DNA of 33,304 nucleotides from OMIS01 sp964443885. GTDB lineage: Bacteria; Patescibacteriota; Microgenomatia; UBA1400; PJMF01. Of this stretch, positions 7,819 to 16,297 are shown one piece after another. The notes under the pieces were generated by a model. That model ran no database searches and was not told where the DNA came from. It worked only from the letters and a program-made list of their open reading frames with translations. Location of the stretch: the NCBI GenBank assembly GCA_964443885.1, contig CAYUES010000007.1, positions 1 to 33,304 of the forward strand, read 5' to 3'. A program made the translations under genes and the position numbers. Numbering within the stretch: the first letter of the stretch is position 1; the number at the start of each line of letters is the position of its first letter.

Positions 7819-9489
7819 ATGAGTTGGAACCGACAGTACCGTCCACGTCAAATTAAAGATCTACACCTCAAAAAAGTGCGAGAGTATTTTTTGTCGCTAT
7901 TAGCAGCGGGCAAGTTTTCGCAAGTTTTTTTGTTTGCTGGACCTAAAGGAACAGGCAAAACCTCGACTGCTCGTATCATCGCGGCTCTCTTAAATGACCC
8001 GATAAATGCATCTGCTGTTACCAGTATTTTTTTTGAGAAAACAGCCAAAGCCGTTACGCTCAAAGAACCACAAGCTGATGCAGAAATTGTTCAACGTATT
8101 TTTTCTGGTAGTTCTTTCATGGTTCAAGAGCTTGATGCAGCAAGTAATCGTGGCATTGATGACGTGCGAGCACTCAAAGAGCGAATTTCCCTCCCACCTC
8201 AAGATGGCTTAATTTCTGTCTACATTCTCGATGAAGTACACATGCTGACCACTGAGGCTTTTAATGCTTTACTGAAAATCCTCGAAGAACCGCCACCGCA
8301 CGTAGTATTCATCTTGGCTACTACAGAACTTGATAAAATTCCCGCTACTATTGCCTCTCGTTCTCAAGTAATTGCCTTTACCAAAGCCTCAACTAGTGAA
8401 CTCATTGACGCACTCACTAACATCCTGACTACTGAGAAACTAGCGTATGAAGAAGCAGTCTTGGAAGCTATTGCTGAGCGAGCAGATGGCAGTTTTCGCG
8501 ATGCCGTTAAACTACTTGAAATGGTTGCCCAAGTTGGCGCAGTTACTTTGGAAGCAGCAGATGCTGTCCTCTCGCTTTCATTTCAAGATCACTTGCTGCA
8601 GTTGCTTGAGGCTCTGCTAGAAAAAGACGCCGGAAAAGTTATTCACATTTTCATGGAGCTACGAAATCGTAACATCGATCAAAAACAGCTTCATACCCAA
8701 CTTTTAAAGCATTTGCACACTGATTTACTCAGGTCGCACAGTGTTCTAACTGGAATAGCACGATGGCCAGCCAAAACTACACTGTTTTTACTCAAAGAAT
8801 TTGCTGATCCATTTATGAACACAACTACACCGATTCCGCTGCTTCCTATTGAGTTGAAGTTTTTAGAAATCATTGAGCGTTCTCAAAGAAAAGCAGCTCC
8901 TCCTAGTGAAGGCTCTCCCCCTCGAGGTGGCAAGCCCGTGATTCCAGATGAGAGCGCTGCACAATCTGGAACTTCAAACACCACTAGAAAAACAGCAGCT
9001 ACCGCGCAGCAAGCAGAAAAACTCACAAGCAACTCAGCAGACTATCCTGTTCTGAGCACCACTGAAAGTAGTTCTGAAGCAGAAAGTACTATACGTAGAG
9101 CTGAAGTGAGTGCCACACCCGCTGCTCCTATCGGTACCACCTCAACTTTAGCGGTCGCACCTGGTGATGGCCAAAGCATTTGTTCTAACTGGACCGAGAT
9201 TTTATCCGTAGCTGCCAAACAAAACTTTGGATTAGGCACACTTTTAAAATCAGCAAAACCTCTCTCTGGTGAAGCTGGAAAAGTCACAGTAAGTGTTTTC
9301 TATAAATTTCATAAAGAGCAGTTAATGCAACCTAAATTCAAACAACAACTCGATATTCTTTTTGCTAACTTTGCTGGCGGACGCATTGAGCTCGACTGCA
9401 TTCTAGCCGAACAGCCTACCACTGCGGAACTGACCGAAACTAAACAAGGTGAAAAGCTGGCAGAGCTAGCGGTAGCCTCATTGATGTAG
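7819..9489 (+). CDS. dnaX: DNA polymerase III subunit gamma/tau
   Basis: A 556-residue clamp-loader ATPase. Walker A is GPKGTGKTST (41-50), Walker B LDEVHM (137-142), and the family stretch ELDAASNRGIDDVR precedes it; sensor motifs ATTE, IASRS and GSFRDA follow. The four-cysteine zinc module normally found between Walker A and DAASN is absent: residues 52-104 contain no Cys, and the usual SRCQ is SRSQ. After the collar (to about 345) comes a Ser/Thr/Pro/Ala-rich linker (about 345-450) and a C-terminal domain (about 455-556), as in a tau form. No programmed-frameshift heptamer was noticed. The gene starts 3 bases after ybeY and is followed by ybaB, a classic neighbour pair. Confidence 0.93.
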   Translation: MSWNRQYRPRQIKDLHLKKVREYFLSLLAAGKFSQVFLFAGPKGTGKTSTARIIAALLNDPINASAVTSIFFEKTAKAVTLKEPQADAEIVQRIFSGSSFMVQELDAASNRGIDDVRALKERISLPPQDGLISVYILDEVHMLTTEAFNALLKILEEPPPHVVFILATTELDKIPATIASRSQVIAFTKASTSELIDALTNILTTEKLAYEEAVLEAIAERADGSFRDAVKLLEMVAQVGAVTLEAADAVLSLSFQDHLLQLLEALLEKDAGKVIHIFMELRNRNIDQKQLHTQLLKHLHTDLLRSHSVLTGIARWPAKTTLFLLKEFADPFMNTTTPIPLLPIELKFLEIIERSQRKAAPPSEGSPPRGGKPVIPDESAAQSGTSNTTRKTAATAQQAEKLTSNSADYPVLSTTESSSEAESTIRRAEVSATPAAPIGTTSTLAVAPGDGQSICSNWTEILSVAAKQNFGLGTLLKSAKPLSGEAGKVTVSVFYKFHKEQLMQPKFKQQLDILFANFAGGRIELDCILAEQPTTAELTETKQGEKLAELAVASLM

Positions 9490-9507
9490 TACAATTGAAA
9501 AATTGTA
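9490..9507 (+). promoter_or_regulatory. -10 (TACAAT) and 7-base-pair hairpin before ybaB
   Basis: TACAAT at 9490-9495 starts right after the dnaX stop. The same bases form a perfect hairpin TACAATT-GAAA-AATTGTA (9490-9507). GGAGGT at 9522-9527 precedes the ybaB ATG by 4 bases, so this transcript has a normal leader, unlike several neighbours. Confidence 0.45.
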
Positions 9508-9531
9508 GAGACAATCTAACCGGAGGTATAT

Positions 9532-9819
9532 ATGGCAAATCCATTCAAAGCACTAGGCGACTTAAACAAACTTCGTCAGCAAGCTAAAAAAATGCAAGAT
9601 GAACTAGCAGGTGAAATTATTCGTATTGAAGAAGGTGACATCGTAGTTGAAATCACTGGTTCTCAAGAAGTTAAGAAAATCTACGTTCAAGGTATTACCA
9701 GTCAAGAATTGATTGATGTACTCAACAAAGCGATCAAAAAATCTCAAGAACTTGCAGCACAAAAACTGCAACAAATGACCGGTGGTTTAGGCGGCATGCT
9801 CGGTGGCGGCGGACAGTAA
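9532..9819 (+). CDS. ybaB: Nucleoid-associated protein YbaB/EbfC family
   Basis: A 95-residue DNA-binding protein. The N-terminal helix with LNKLRQQAKKMQDEL, then a beta hairpin (IVVEITGSQEVKKIYV) and a C-terminal Gly/Met-rich tail (GGLGGMLGGGG) are typical. Family members dimerise as tweezers and bind DNA. The gene lies between dnaX and rdgB; in most bacteria the partner is dnaX-ybaB-recR. It has one of the clearest Shine-Dalgarno sites in the window. Confidence 0.93.
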   Translation: MANPFKALGDLNKLRQQAKKMQDELAGEIIRIEEGDIVVEITGSQEVKKIYVQGITSQELIDVLNKAIKKSQELAAQKLQQMTGGLGGMLGGGGQ

Positions 9820-9826
9820 CTTGTTC

Positions 9827-10432
9827 ATGCCCCAGCTCCTCATTGCAACTACCAATGCAGGTAAACAACAAGAAATTGTGAGTATTCTCGCTGGCAGCCC
9901 TTACGAATTAGTTTTTCCTGAAGACCGTGCTGCTGTTAGTGATTTAGAGGTAGATGAAACAGGTGAAACGTTTGCTGAAAATGCTTTATTAAAAGCGCAA
10001 GCCTTCGCTGAAAAATCCAATCTCTTAACTGTGGCCGATGATTCAGGTTTACTAGTTTCTGCTTTAGATAATTTTCCTGGGGTGCGCAGTGGTCGCTGGC
10101 TCAAAGGTACCGGCCAAGAACGTGCGCAGGGAATTTTAAATAAATTAGCTCTTGTAGATCAAAACGTATCTGGCAATGATCGCAGTGCAGCTTTCGTGAC
10201 AACTGCCTGTATCTTTAATCCCGATACCCAAGAGGCTGAGTACTTTGAAGGCAAAATTGTAGGAACTTTAGCAACAGAGTTACGCGGCACAACAGGTTTC
10301 GACTACGACTATATCTTTATCCCAGAAGGGCATACGCAAACTTTTTCAGAACTGGGCGTAGTAGCTAAAAATGAGTTTTCTCATCGTAAAATAGCTTTTG
10401 AAAAAGTCAAGAATTTTCTCTTGCAGGATTAA
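9827..10432 (+). CDS. rdgB: XTP/dITP diphosphohydrolase (RdgB/HAM1)
   Basis: A 201-residue house-cleaning pyrophosphatase that removes ITP/XTP and deoxy forms from the nucleotide pool. Motifs: TTNAGKQQEI at the N-terminus, TFAENALLKA, VADDSGL (metal binding), a variant PGVRSGRW in place of PGVYSARY, GFDYDYIFIPEG, and SHRKIAF at the C-terminus. A GTG at 9803 is in frame inside ybaB, but the ATG at 9827, 7 bases after the ybaB stop, aligns with the family start. Confidence 0.93.
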   Translation: MPQLLIATTNAGKQQEIVSILAGSPYELVFPEDRAAVSDLEVDETGETFAENALLKAQAFAEKSNLLTVADDSGLLVSALDNFPGVRSGRWLKGTGQERAQGILNKLALVDQNVSGNDRSAAFVTTACIFNPDTQEAEYFEGKIVGTLATELRGTTGFDYDYIFIPEGHTQTFSELGVVAKNEFSHRKIAFEKVKNFLLQD

Positions 10433-10443
10433 TCGTAGCGCTG

Positions 10444-10449
10444 TACAGT
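10444..10449 (+). promoter_or_regulatory. -10 box (TACAGT) before the M29 aminopeptidase
   Basis: TACAGT, preceded directly by TG, ends 8 bases before the ATG at 10458, predicting an almost leaderless transcript. Confidence 0.4.
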
Positions 10450-10457
10450 ATAGAACT

Positions 10458-11669
10458 ATGGCTAACACTATCTATACCCCATCCCCCAAAGTCTTAGAAA
10501 ACTATGCAAAAGTTTTAGTTCATTTTGCGTTAGGTACTAAAGAAGGTATAAAAGAAGGCGATGTCGTCGAGTGCTTAGTGCCTGACATTGCTAAGCCACT
10601 CGCTAAAGCCTTGCAAAAAGAGATCTTGCAAGCTGGTGGCCACATGCTTCTCAGACTCATTCCTACTGGCATGGATAGGGATTTCTTCACCTATGCTTCA
10701 GCTGAGCAGTTAACTTTTTTTCCGGCAAAGCACTTAAAATCTCGAGCAGATCTTATTAATCACTCAATTGGCATTATTGCAGATGACAATCCAATTGAAC
10801 TTAGTGAGGTAGATCCAGCTAAAATTATGCTTTCACGCGATGCTAAGAAAAAGTACCGCGACTGGCTCATTAAGAAGGAAAATAACGGTAAGTTTACTTG
10901 GACACTTGCACTTTGGGGAGTACAAGCTAAAGCAGATTTGGTCGGTCTTTCAATTGAAAAATACTGGGATCAAATTATTCATGCTTGTTTCCTTGACGCT
11001 GAAGATCCGATTGCCGAGTGGCAACGAGTTAAAAAGTTGCAGCAAAAAATTAGAAATACTATTAATAAACTAGAGATAGATCATCTAACTGTGGAGGGTG
11101 AAGATGTCGATCTAACAATTAAACTTGGTCCTGAACGTGTCTGGAAAGGTGGCGCTGATCGCAACATTCCAAGTTTTGAACTTTTTACTTCACCAGATTG
11201 GCGTGGTACAAATGGTTGGATCAAGTTCAACCAGCCACTCTACCGCTACGGTAATATTCTCGACAAAGTTGAGCTACACTTTGAAAATGGAGTTGTCACG
11301 AAGTATTCTGCAGGCAAAGGCCAAAAAGTTCTCGAGCAGATGCTCAAAAGTCCCAATGCCAATAAACTTGGTGAGTTCTCGTTAACTGATCGACGGCTGT
11401 CTCGAATTACGCACCCAATGGCTGAGACGCTGTACGATGAGAATATCGGCGGTCCATTCGGTAATACCCACGTTGCCATTGGTATGGCCTACAAAGACTG
11501 TTATCGTGGCAATCCAGGCAAGGTAAAACCAGAAGAATGGGAAGCAATGGGGTACAACGATTCGCCAGAGCACACCGATATTATTTCAACAACTGATCGC
11601 ACCGTTACAGCCTACTTAACAGATGGCACACATCGAGTGATTTACACAGGTGGTGAGTTTACTGTTTAA
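10458..11669 (+). CDS. Aminopeptidase, peptidase family M29
   Basis: A 403-residue cytoplasmic metallo-aminopeptidase of the AmpS/aminopeptidase T type, releasing N-terminal amino acids from peptides. The N-terminal half begins ENYAKVLVHFALGTKEGIKEGD. Metal ligands sit in NIPSFELFTSPD (Glu), GEFSLTD (Glu), GNTHVAIGMAY (His) and PEHTDII (His, Asp), in family order. The segment between the last two is slightly extended (GKVKPEEWEAMGYNDS). The upstream in-frame extension into rdgB is rejected because a -10 box lies just before this ATG. The gene converges on the HExxH protein, with 69 unremarkable bases between. Confidence 0.9.
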   Translation: MANTIYTPSPKVLENYAKVLVHFALGTKEGIKEGDVVECLVPDIAKPLAKALQKEILQAGGHMLLRLIPTGMDRDFFTYASAEQLTFFPAKHLKSRADLINHSIGIIADDNPIELSEVDPAKIMLSRDAKKKYRDWLIKKENNGKFTWTLALWGVQAKADLVGLSIEKYWDQIIHACFLDAEDPIAEWQRVKKLQQKIRNTINKLEIDHLTVEGEDVDLTIKLGPERVWKGGADRNIPSFELFTSPDWRGTNGWIKFNQPLYRYGNILDKVELHFENGVVTKYSAGKGQKVLEQMLKSPNANKLGEFSLTDRRLSRITHPMAETLYDENIGGPFGNTHVAIGMAYKDCYRGNPGKVKPEEWEAMGYNDSPEHTDIISTTDRTVTAYLTDGTHRVIYTGGEFTV

Positions 11670-11738
11670 CTATTTACTAGCGGTGGAAACTAAATTCAGC
11701 AAAGCTTTTAAATTTGTACTGGTTATGTTAAGAAAATT

Positions 11739-13481
11739 TTAGATATTCACGTCTGGAGTAGCTGGTTGTTTTTCCGTAATAAGATATCCACCTGATGGAT
11801 TATCTTCATTTGGAATCGTGGTAAATACTACATCATATTTACTATCATCTTTATTGCTTCTCAAAAAGGCATTTGCCTGTTTTATAGTGAGGACAGCTAC
11901 TGCATCTACTTCACGATCACTCGCATCGGGCGCAGTAATTGAAAAGTTTTCATCTCCTACAAATTCTTTTAGATTTTTATACCAAGTAAACTTTGATAAC
12001 AAATCTCTCTCCTGTAATTTTGGTATGATGCTGTCACTCACTAAATGTATAAGTTCATGTCTAAAATTATTACCTATATCAGTCTGAGCTCCATATAAAT
12101 ATTTATTTTCATTCCCATTTTCATCTACAGGTAATTCAGCATAATTCGCGGTTGGATAACTTTGGTCAATACGTGGCATCAACATAGTGGGTTGGCTAAA
12201 GTTTTCATAAATCTGGATAGTATCTCTTGAGCTCATTACAATATCTCCAGAAGGCAAAAATCCAATATAATTATTTCTTGTGTTATGTGTGTCACCCAAA
12301 CCTACAGGCATTAAAATTACATCTTTATTGTCTTCAAGTTTCATATACATACCAGCAGTAAATCCAGACGTTCCTGAATGAAAGAACTCAAAATCTTGGA
12401 GTCCTACTAAATGTTGTAGGCGCATCTTTTCCATTAAAATGAGACTCTCTGTAGCTTCTTTTTCTTCTTCGGTTGTACTTGCTAAATATTGTTCTTCTGC
12501 CAATCTGATGTAATTTTGAATACGTTGATACTTATTTTGACGCTGCTCAGCAATTACTGAATAAGCTGTTGCTAAAACATCCACTCCTTTTTCTCCCAAC
12601 ACATACTTTTGTACGTCGGTGCAACCTTCTTTACATACATAGGGAGAATTAAGCAGTAGAACATGCAACTCATTTTTTTGAACAACTTTTAAACCCTCAC
12701 TGCGGATTTGTTTATTTAGTAAACTTAATCCCTCAAGAATTCCTCCAGGTTGATAAATATGCTCTCTTAAAAATAGTTTTGAACACTCAGGACTTGTGTG
12801 TTGATGAATAAAAATACCTAACTCTTGTAATTTCTCTGTAGAAACTAAATCTTCAGGTGGTTCTAAAAACCATGGTTGTTGCTCGGTGGGACTAAAGAGA
12901 TCAATTTTGTCATATAAATTTTCTTTAAAATATGGATCTTTCAAGACTAAATTAGAAACTTGAGGATTAGAAACGCCCGACTCTTGTGGTTGCTGCGCAA
13001 CATACTTGGCAAAAATGAACTCAGCTTGTTGTTCAGGTGTTAATTCGGTAACAGTATATTCTTTAGAGTTATCTAAATTATAGAAAACATAGCCAACCGG
13101 AATTTTATCTTTATTTAAAAACAGAGTTAAGTTATCTAATGACTGAGTACTTTCAGTCCCTGCAGGCAATTCAAAGGGGAATCGCTGCTCCAAAGGCATT
13201 TCAAAAGTATTATCTACAGCTTCTGCATGTTGTGGTGTTTCTCGATTACCCTTAGCAAATTTTACATCCAAAGCAGAAAGGCCCCCTGCAATCGTCTGAG
13301 CAGCAGTAAGTTTTAAGAGTAGTCTTCTAGAAAATTTTGGACCTGAATAAAGTGTTTCTGAAGATGCTAAATTATTACTTTTTCTACCAGAAAATAGTTC
13401 TTTTGTTTTGTTAATAATTTTTTTCCAAAGTGATTGGGTTTGGACAGATTCAGGCAGATTTTGGTTTTGTTCTACAGCCAT
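11739..13481 (-). CDS. Putative exported zinc metallopeptidase with twin-arginine-type signal
   Basis: A 580-residue protein I cannot place in a named family. Residues 51-57 read SRRLLLK, a twin-arginine motif with Leu for Phe, followed by a hydrophobic stretch (about 58-71), after a long 50-residue N-terminal region. HELIH lies at 475-479 and REVDAVA about 45 residues later (Glu524), the layout of a gluzincin zinc site (HExxH plus distal Glu). The region between is mostly polar, with three Cys (PECS, VCKEGC), which may form disulfides outside the cell. It starts 8 bases after the aldolase stop and is clearly more AT-rich than its neighbours, which suggests acquisition. A peptidase role is inferred from the motif alone. 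Confidence 0.7.
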   Translation of the reverse strand: MAVEQNQNLPESVQTQSLWKKIINKTKELFSGRKSNNLASSETLYSGPKFSRRLLLKLTAAQTIAGGLSALDVKFAKGNRETPQHAEAVDNTFEMPLEQRFPFELPAGTESTQSLDNLTLFLNKDKIPVGYVFYNLDNSKEYTVTELTPEQQAEFIFAKYVAQQPQESGVSNPQVSNLVLKDPYFKENLYDKIDLFSPTEQQPWFLEPPEDLVSTEKLQELGIFIHQHTSPECSKLFLREHIYQPGGILEGLSLLNKQIRSEGLKVVQKNELHVLLLNSPYVCKEGCTDVQKYVLGEKGVDVLATAYSVIAEQRQNKYQRIQNYIRLAEEQYLASTTEEEKEATESLILMEKMRLQHLVGLQDFEFFHSGTSGFTAGMYMKLEDNKDVILMPVGLGDTHNTRNNYIGFLPSGDIVMSSRDTIQIYENFSQPTMLMPRIDQSYPTANYAELPVDENGNENKYLYGAQTDIGNNFRHELIHLVSDSIIPKLQERDLLSKFTWYKNLKEFVGDENFSITAPDASDREVDAVAVLTIKQANAFLRSNKDDSKYDVVFTTIPNEDNPSGGYLITEKQPATPDVNI

Positions 13482-13489
13482 AGTAAACT

Positions 13490-14548
13490 TTACGCCACTG
13501 TAATCTGCTGATCAGCATAGACGTCTTGCACCGCGTGCAAAATCTTGATGCCTTCATCAAATGGTCGCTTGAAAACCTTGCGGCCCATGATTAAACCCGC
13601 GCCACCACCACGCTTATTGATTACAGCCGTCCGCACTGCTTCCTGCAAATCACTCTCACCCTTGGACTCGCCACCAGAATTGATCAAGTCAATCTTTCCC
13701 ATGTAACAGTGAGCTACTTGGTAGCGCACTAGATCAACCGGGTGATCTGTCAACAACGCATCGTACATTTCGTCATCACGCATACTAAATCGCAGATCAT
13801 GGAACGCGCGCAACGCATTGGGGAGTTTTTGTTTAATGATGTCCGCACCAATCGTCACGCCCAAGTGATTTGCTTGCGCCGTTACATCAATTGCTAAGTT
13901 GTAGTCTTGATCAGACATACTAAAGTGCTCATTGCGCGGATAGCACCAGAGGATCGTGAATAATCCAAGTTGGTGAGCAGCTTCAAACATGGCGGCAATT
14001 TCTACCAATTGGCGATTGGATTCAGGCGAACCAAAGTAAATCGTGGCACCAATACCTGCGGCACCCAGTTCTTGGGCTTGTTTGACTGAAGCAAAAACAA
14101 CTTGATCATGTTTGTTGGGATAAGTCAGGAGTTCATTATGATTGACCTTCATAATAAAGGGGATTTGATCAGCGTACTTTTTGGAAACTAAACCGAGTAC
14201 CCCACGAGTCGAAACAACACCATTGCAACCACCTTCAACTGCCATCTTCACAATTGTATCTGGATCAAAAAAGGCAGGATTTTCATAAAATGAAAAGGCG
14301 GCGGTGTGTTCGATGCCTTGATCAACGGGGAAAATGGAAAGATACCCCGTATCAGCAAGCCTGCCATGTGAGTACAAACGATGCAAGTTTTTCTGAACGG
14401 CTTCACTGCGGTCTGACTGGCCAAATACTTTGGCGACATGATCGCTGGATGGAACTGTGATTGTAGCAGCGGGAATTTTGCGACAGACATGTTGCAGCAA
14501 GTACTCTGCTTGATCACCTAAAAGAGAAATAAGTTCGTCATGCTGCAT
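13490..14548 (-). CDS. fbaB: Fructose-bisphosphate aldolase class I (FbaB/DhnA type)
   Basis: A 352-residue TIM-barrel enzyme that cleaves fructose 1,6-bisphosphate in glycolysis or makes it in gluconeogenesis. FPVDQGIEH (about 73-81), the MKVNHNELL strand, ATIYFGS, and GADIIKQKLP with the probable Schiff-base Lys239 match the DhnA family, as do LINSGGESKG and GLIMGRKVFKRP (phosphate binding). The start is supported by AAAGGA about 8 bases before the ATG. It is divergent from the alpha-glucan phosphorylase with 78 bases between; both serve glucan/hexose use. It is not a class II (zinc) enzyme. Confidence 0.93.
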   Translation of the reverse strand: MQHDELISLLGDQAEYLLQHVCRKIPAATITVPSSDHVAKVFGQSDRSEAVQKNLHRLYSHGRLADTGYLSIFPVDQGIEHTAAFSFYENPAFFDPDTIVKMAVEGGCNGVVSTRGVLGLVSKKYADQIPFIMKVNHNELLTYPNKHDQVVFASVKQAQELGAAGIGATIYFGSPESNRQLVEIAAMFEAAHQLGLFTILWCYPRNEHFSMSDQDYNLAIDVTAQANHLGVTIGADIIKQKLPNALRAFHDLRFSMRDDEMYDALLTDHPVDLVRYQVAHCYMGKIDLINSGGESKGESDLQEAVRTAVINKRGGGAGLIMGRKVFKRPFDEGIKILHAVQDVYADQQITVA

Positions 14549-14626
14549 AGCGTTTCCTTTTGTCTTTTTCTATAGTACTATGATGGAGAACAAATTTGTA
14601 GGTTCTTATTTTTTGACTTGAGTAGT

Positions 14627-16288
14627 ATGTCGATTCCTGTCCACTTTCCAACCGAAATTTCGAACGTGCACCCAGTTGCTTATTTTTGTGCCGAGTTTGG
14701 CTTTGATACCAATGTCCCGATCTATGCTGGTGGTCTCGGTATCTTGGCTGGTGACACAATAAAAGAAGCGGCTGATCGCAACTTTCCACTGGTAGGTGTT
14801 GGACTACTAAGTCGTGGTTTTGGCATGCGCCAGCACATTACACCCGAAGGCGACCAAGTAGATCAAGACTGGCTGTTTGATCCGCGCTCTGTGGGATTAG
14901 AAAATGTCTATGTTGATGAGATGCCACTTTTTATCAAAGTCCATCTGACCGAAGTCACTGTCTGGCTGCGCTGCTGGAAGAAAACCTTTGCCAATGGCGT
15001 CGTTTTATACTTACTTGATTCCGAAACCGACCAAAACCAGCTCCCAGAACGAAGTCTTACCCAAGTTCTCTACTGTGGCACCAAAGAACTCCAACTCAAG
15101 CAACAACTCCTGCTTGGTATTGGCGGCGTCAAACTGCTGACTGCTTTGGGAATTACACCCGCACTCTATCACCTGCAGGAAGGCCGACCAGCCTTTCTGC
15201 ACTGGCAGTTGATTCGTCAACTTATGGACACGCACAAAATTGAGTACGAGTCCGCGCGCCAACTAGCTCGAGATAAAACCGTCTACACCAACCACACGCT
15301 GGTCGCGGCGGGCAATCAATCTTACTCGATGGATCTGCTACGTGTTTTATCTCGCTACTATGCCGACAAAATGAAGATTGGTGTCGATGAGTTGCTTAAA
15401 CAAGGCATTGATGCCGATCCCACTCAATTTTCAGTTACTCGCCTTGCGCTCAATGTTTCCCGCAAAGCATCTGGGGTCAGCCAACTCCACAGTAAACTTT
15501 CTCAAGAAAACTGGCCAGAGTATGACTGGACGAACATCACCAATGGTGTCCACTTCCCGACCTGGCAGTCCGCTCGCATTGCCAATACCAAGAACTCGCC
15601 GAGTGAGCTTTGGCAGGCGCACCTCAATGAAAAGCAGGACTTAGCCAACTTTGTGCAAACCCAAACTGGCTACACCTACGACCCGAATCGGTTTGTAATT
15701 ACTTGGGCCCGACGCTTGGCGGGCTATAAACAAATGGAGATGTTATTTACTGACATTGTGCGTTTGGCTGAACTCGTCAAACGAGTAGACCGCCCCGTGC
15801 AAATTCTCTTTGCTGGCAAAGCTCATCAAGGTGACACTCATGGTAAAGCAATGCTCAAGCAAATTATTGGGTTTATGCAAAAAGAGTTGTCGGGACATGC
15901 GCTGTTTGTGCCAAACTACAGCATTGCGGTAGCTCAAAACTTGGTGCGTGGCAGTGACTTGTGGCTGAATACGCCGGTTCATGGCCAAGAAGCCTGTGGC
16001 ACCTCAGGGATGAAAGCATCAAGTAATGGAGTCATACAGTGCACCGTCCCAGACGGTTGGGCAGCCGAGACCGACTGGACAGGACTTGGTTGGTCACTCA
16101 CCCCAAATTTTACTGCTGAGAACCTCTATGACTTACTCGAAAAGGAAGTTATTCCGCTATATTTTGCTAGAAATGCTGAAGGTTTACCGGAAAAATGGCT
16201 TGAAATGATGCAAAAAACAATCGAGATGTCGTATCGATTTACGGCGGAACGGATGTTGAAAGAGTATCAAACAAATTTATATACCTAA
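14627..16288 (+). CDS. Alpha-glucan phosphorylase (GT35)
   Basis: A 553-residue glycogen/maltodextrin phosphorylase, releasing glucose 1-phosphate from alpha-1,4-glucans with PLP as cofactor. YFCAEFGFD, PIYAGGLGILAGD, the GVGLLSRGFGMRQ stretch, NITNGVH, ARRLAGYK and EACGTSGMKASSNG (PLP-binding Lys463) are all in place. It is the short form (about 550 residues rather than about 800) seen in thermophiles, archaea and small-genome bacteria, without the regulatory N-terminal extension. A TTG 3 codons upstream (14618) is possible; the ATG is preferred. It implies use of stored or scavenged glucan. Confidence 0.92.
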   Translation: MSIPVHFPTEISNVHPVAYFCAEFGFDTNVPIYAGGLGILAGDTIKEAADRNFPLVGVGLLSRGFGMRQHITPEGDQVDQDWLFDPRSVGLENVYVDEMPLFIKVHLTEVTVWLRCWKKTFANGVVLYLLDSETDQNQLPERSLTQVLYCGTKELQLKQQLLLGIGGVKLLTALGITPALYHLQEGRPAFLHWQLIRQLMDTHKIEYESARQLARDKTVYTNHTLVAAGNQSYSMDLLRVLSRYYADKMKIGVDELLKQGIDADPTQFSVTRLALNVSRKASGVSQLHSKLSQENWPEYDWTNITNGVHFPTWQSARIANTKNSPSELWQAHLNEKQDLANFVQTQTGYTYDPNRFVITWARRLAGYKQMEMLFTDIVRLAELVKRVDRPVQILFAGKAHQGDTHGKAMLKQIIGFMQKELSGHALFVPNYSIAVAQNLVRGSDLWLNTPVHGQEACGTSGMKASSNGVIQCTVPDGWAAETDWTGLGWSLTPNFTAENLYDLLEKEVIPLYFARNAEGLPEKWLEMMQKTIEMSYRFTAERMLKEYQTNLYT

Positions 16289-16297
16289 ATACTTTGT

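Noticed and set aside
11670..11738. Terminator between the M29 peptidase and the HExxH gene
   Set aside because: The 69 bases are AT-rich, with no stable stem followed by a U-tract.
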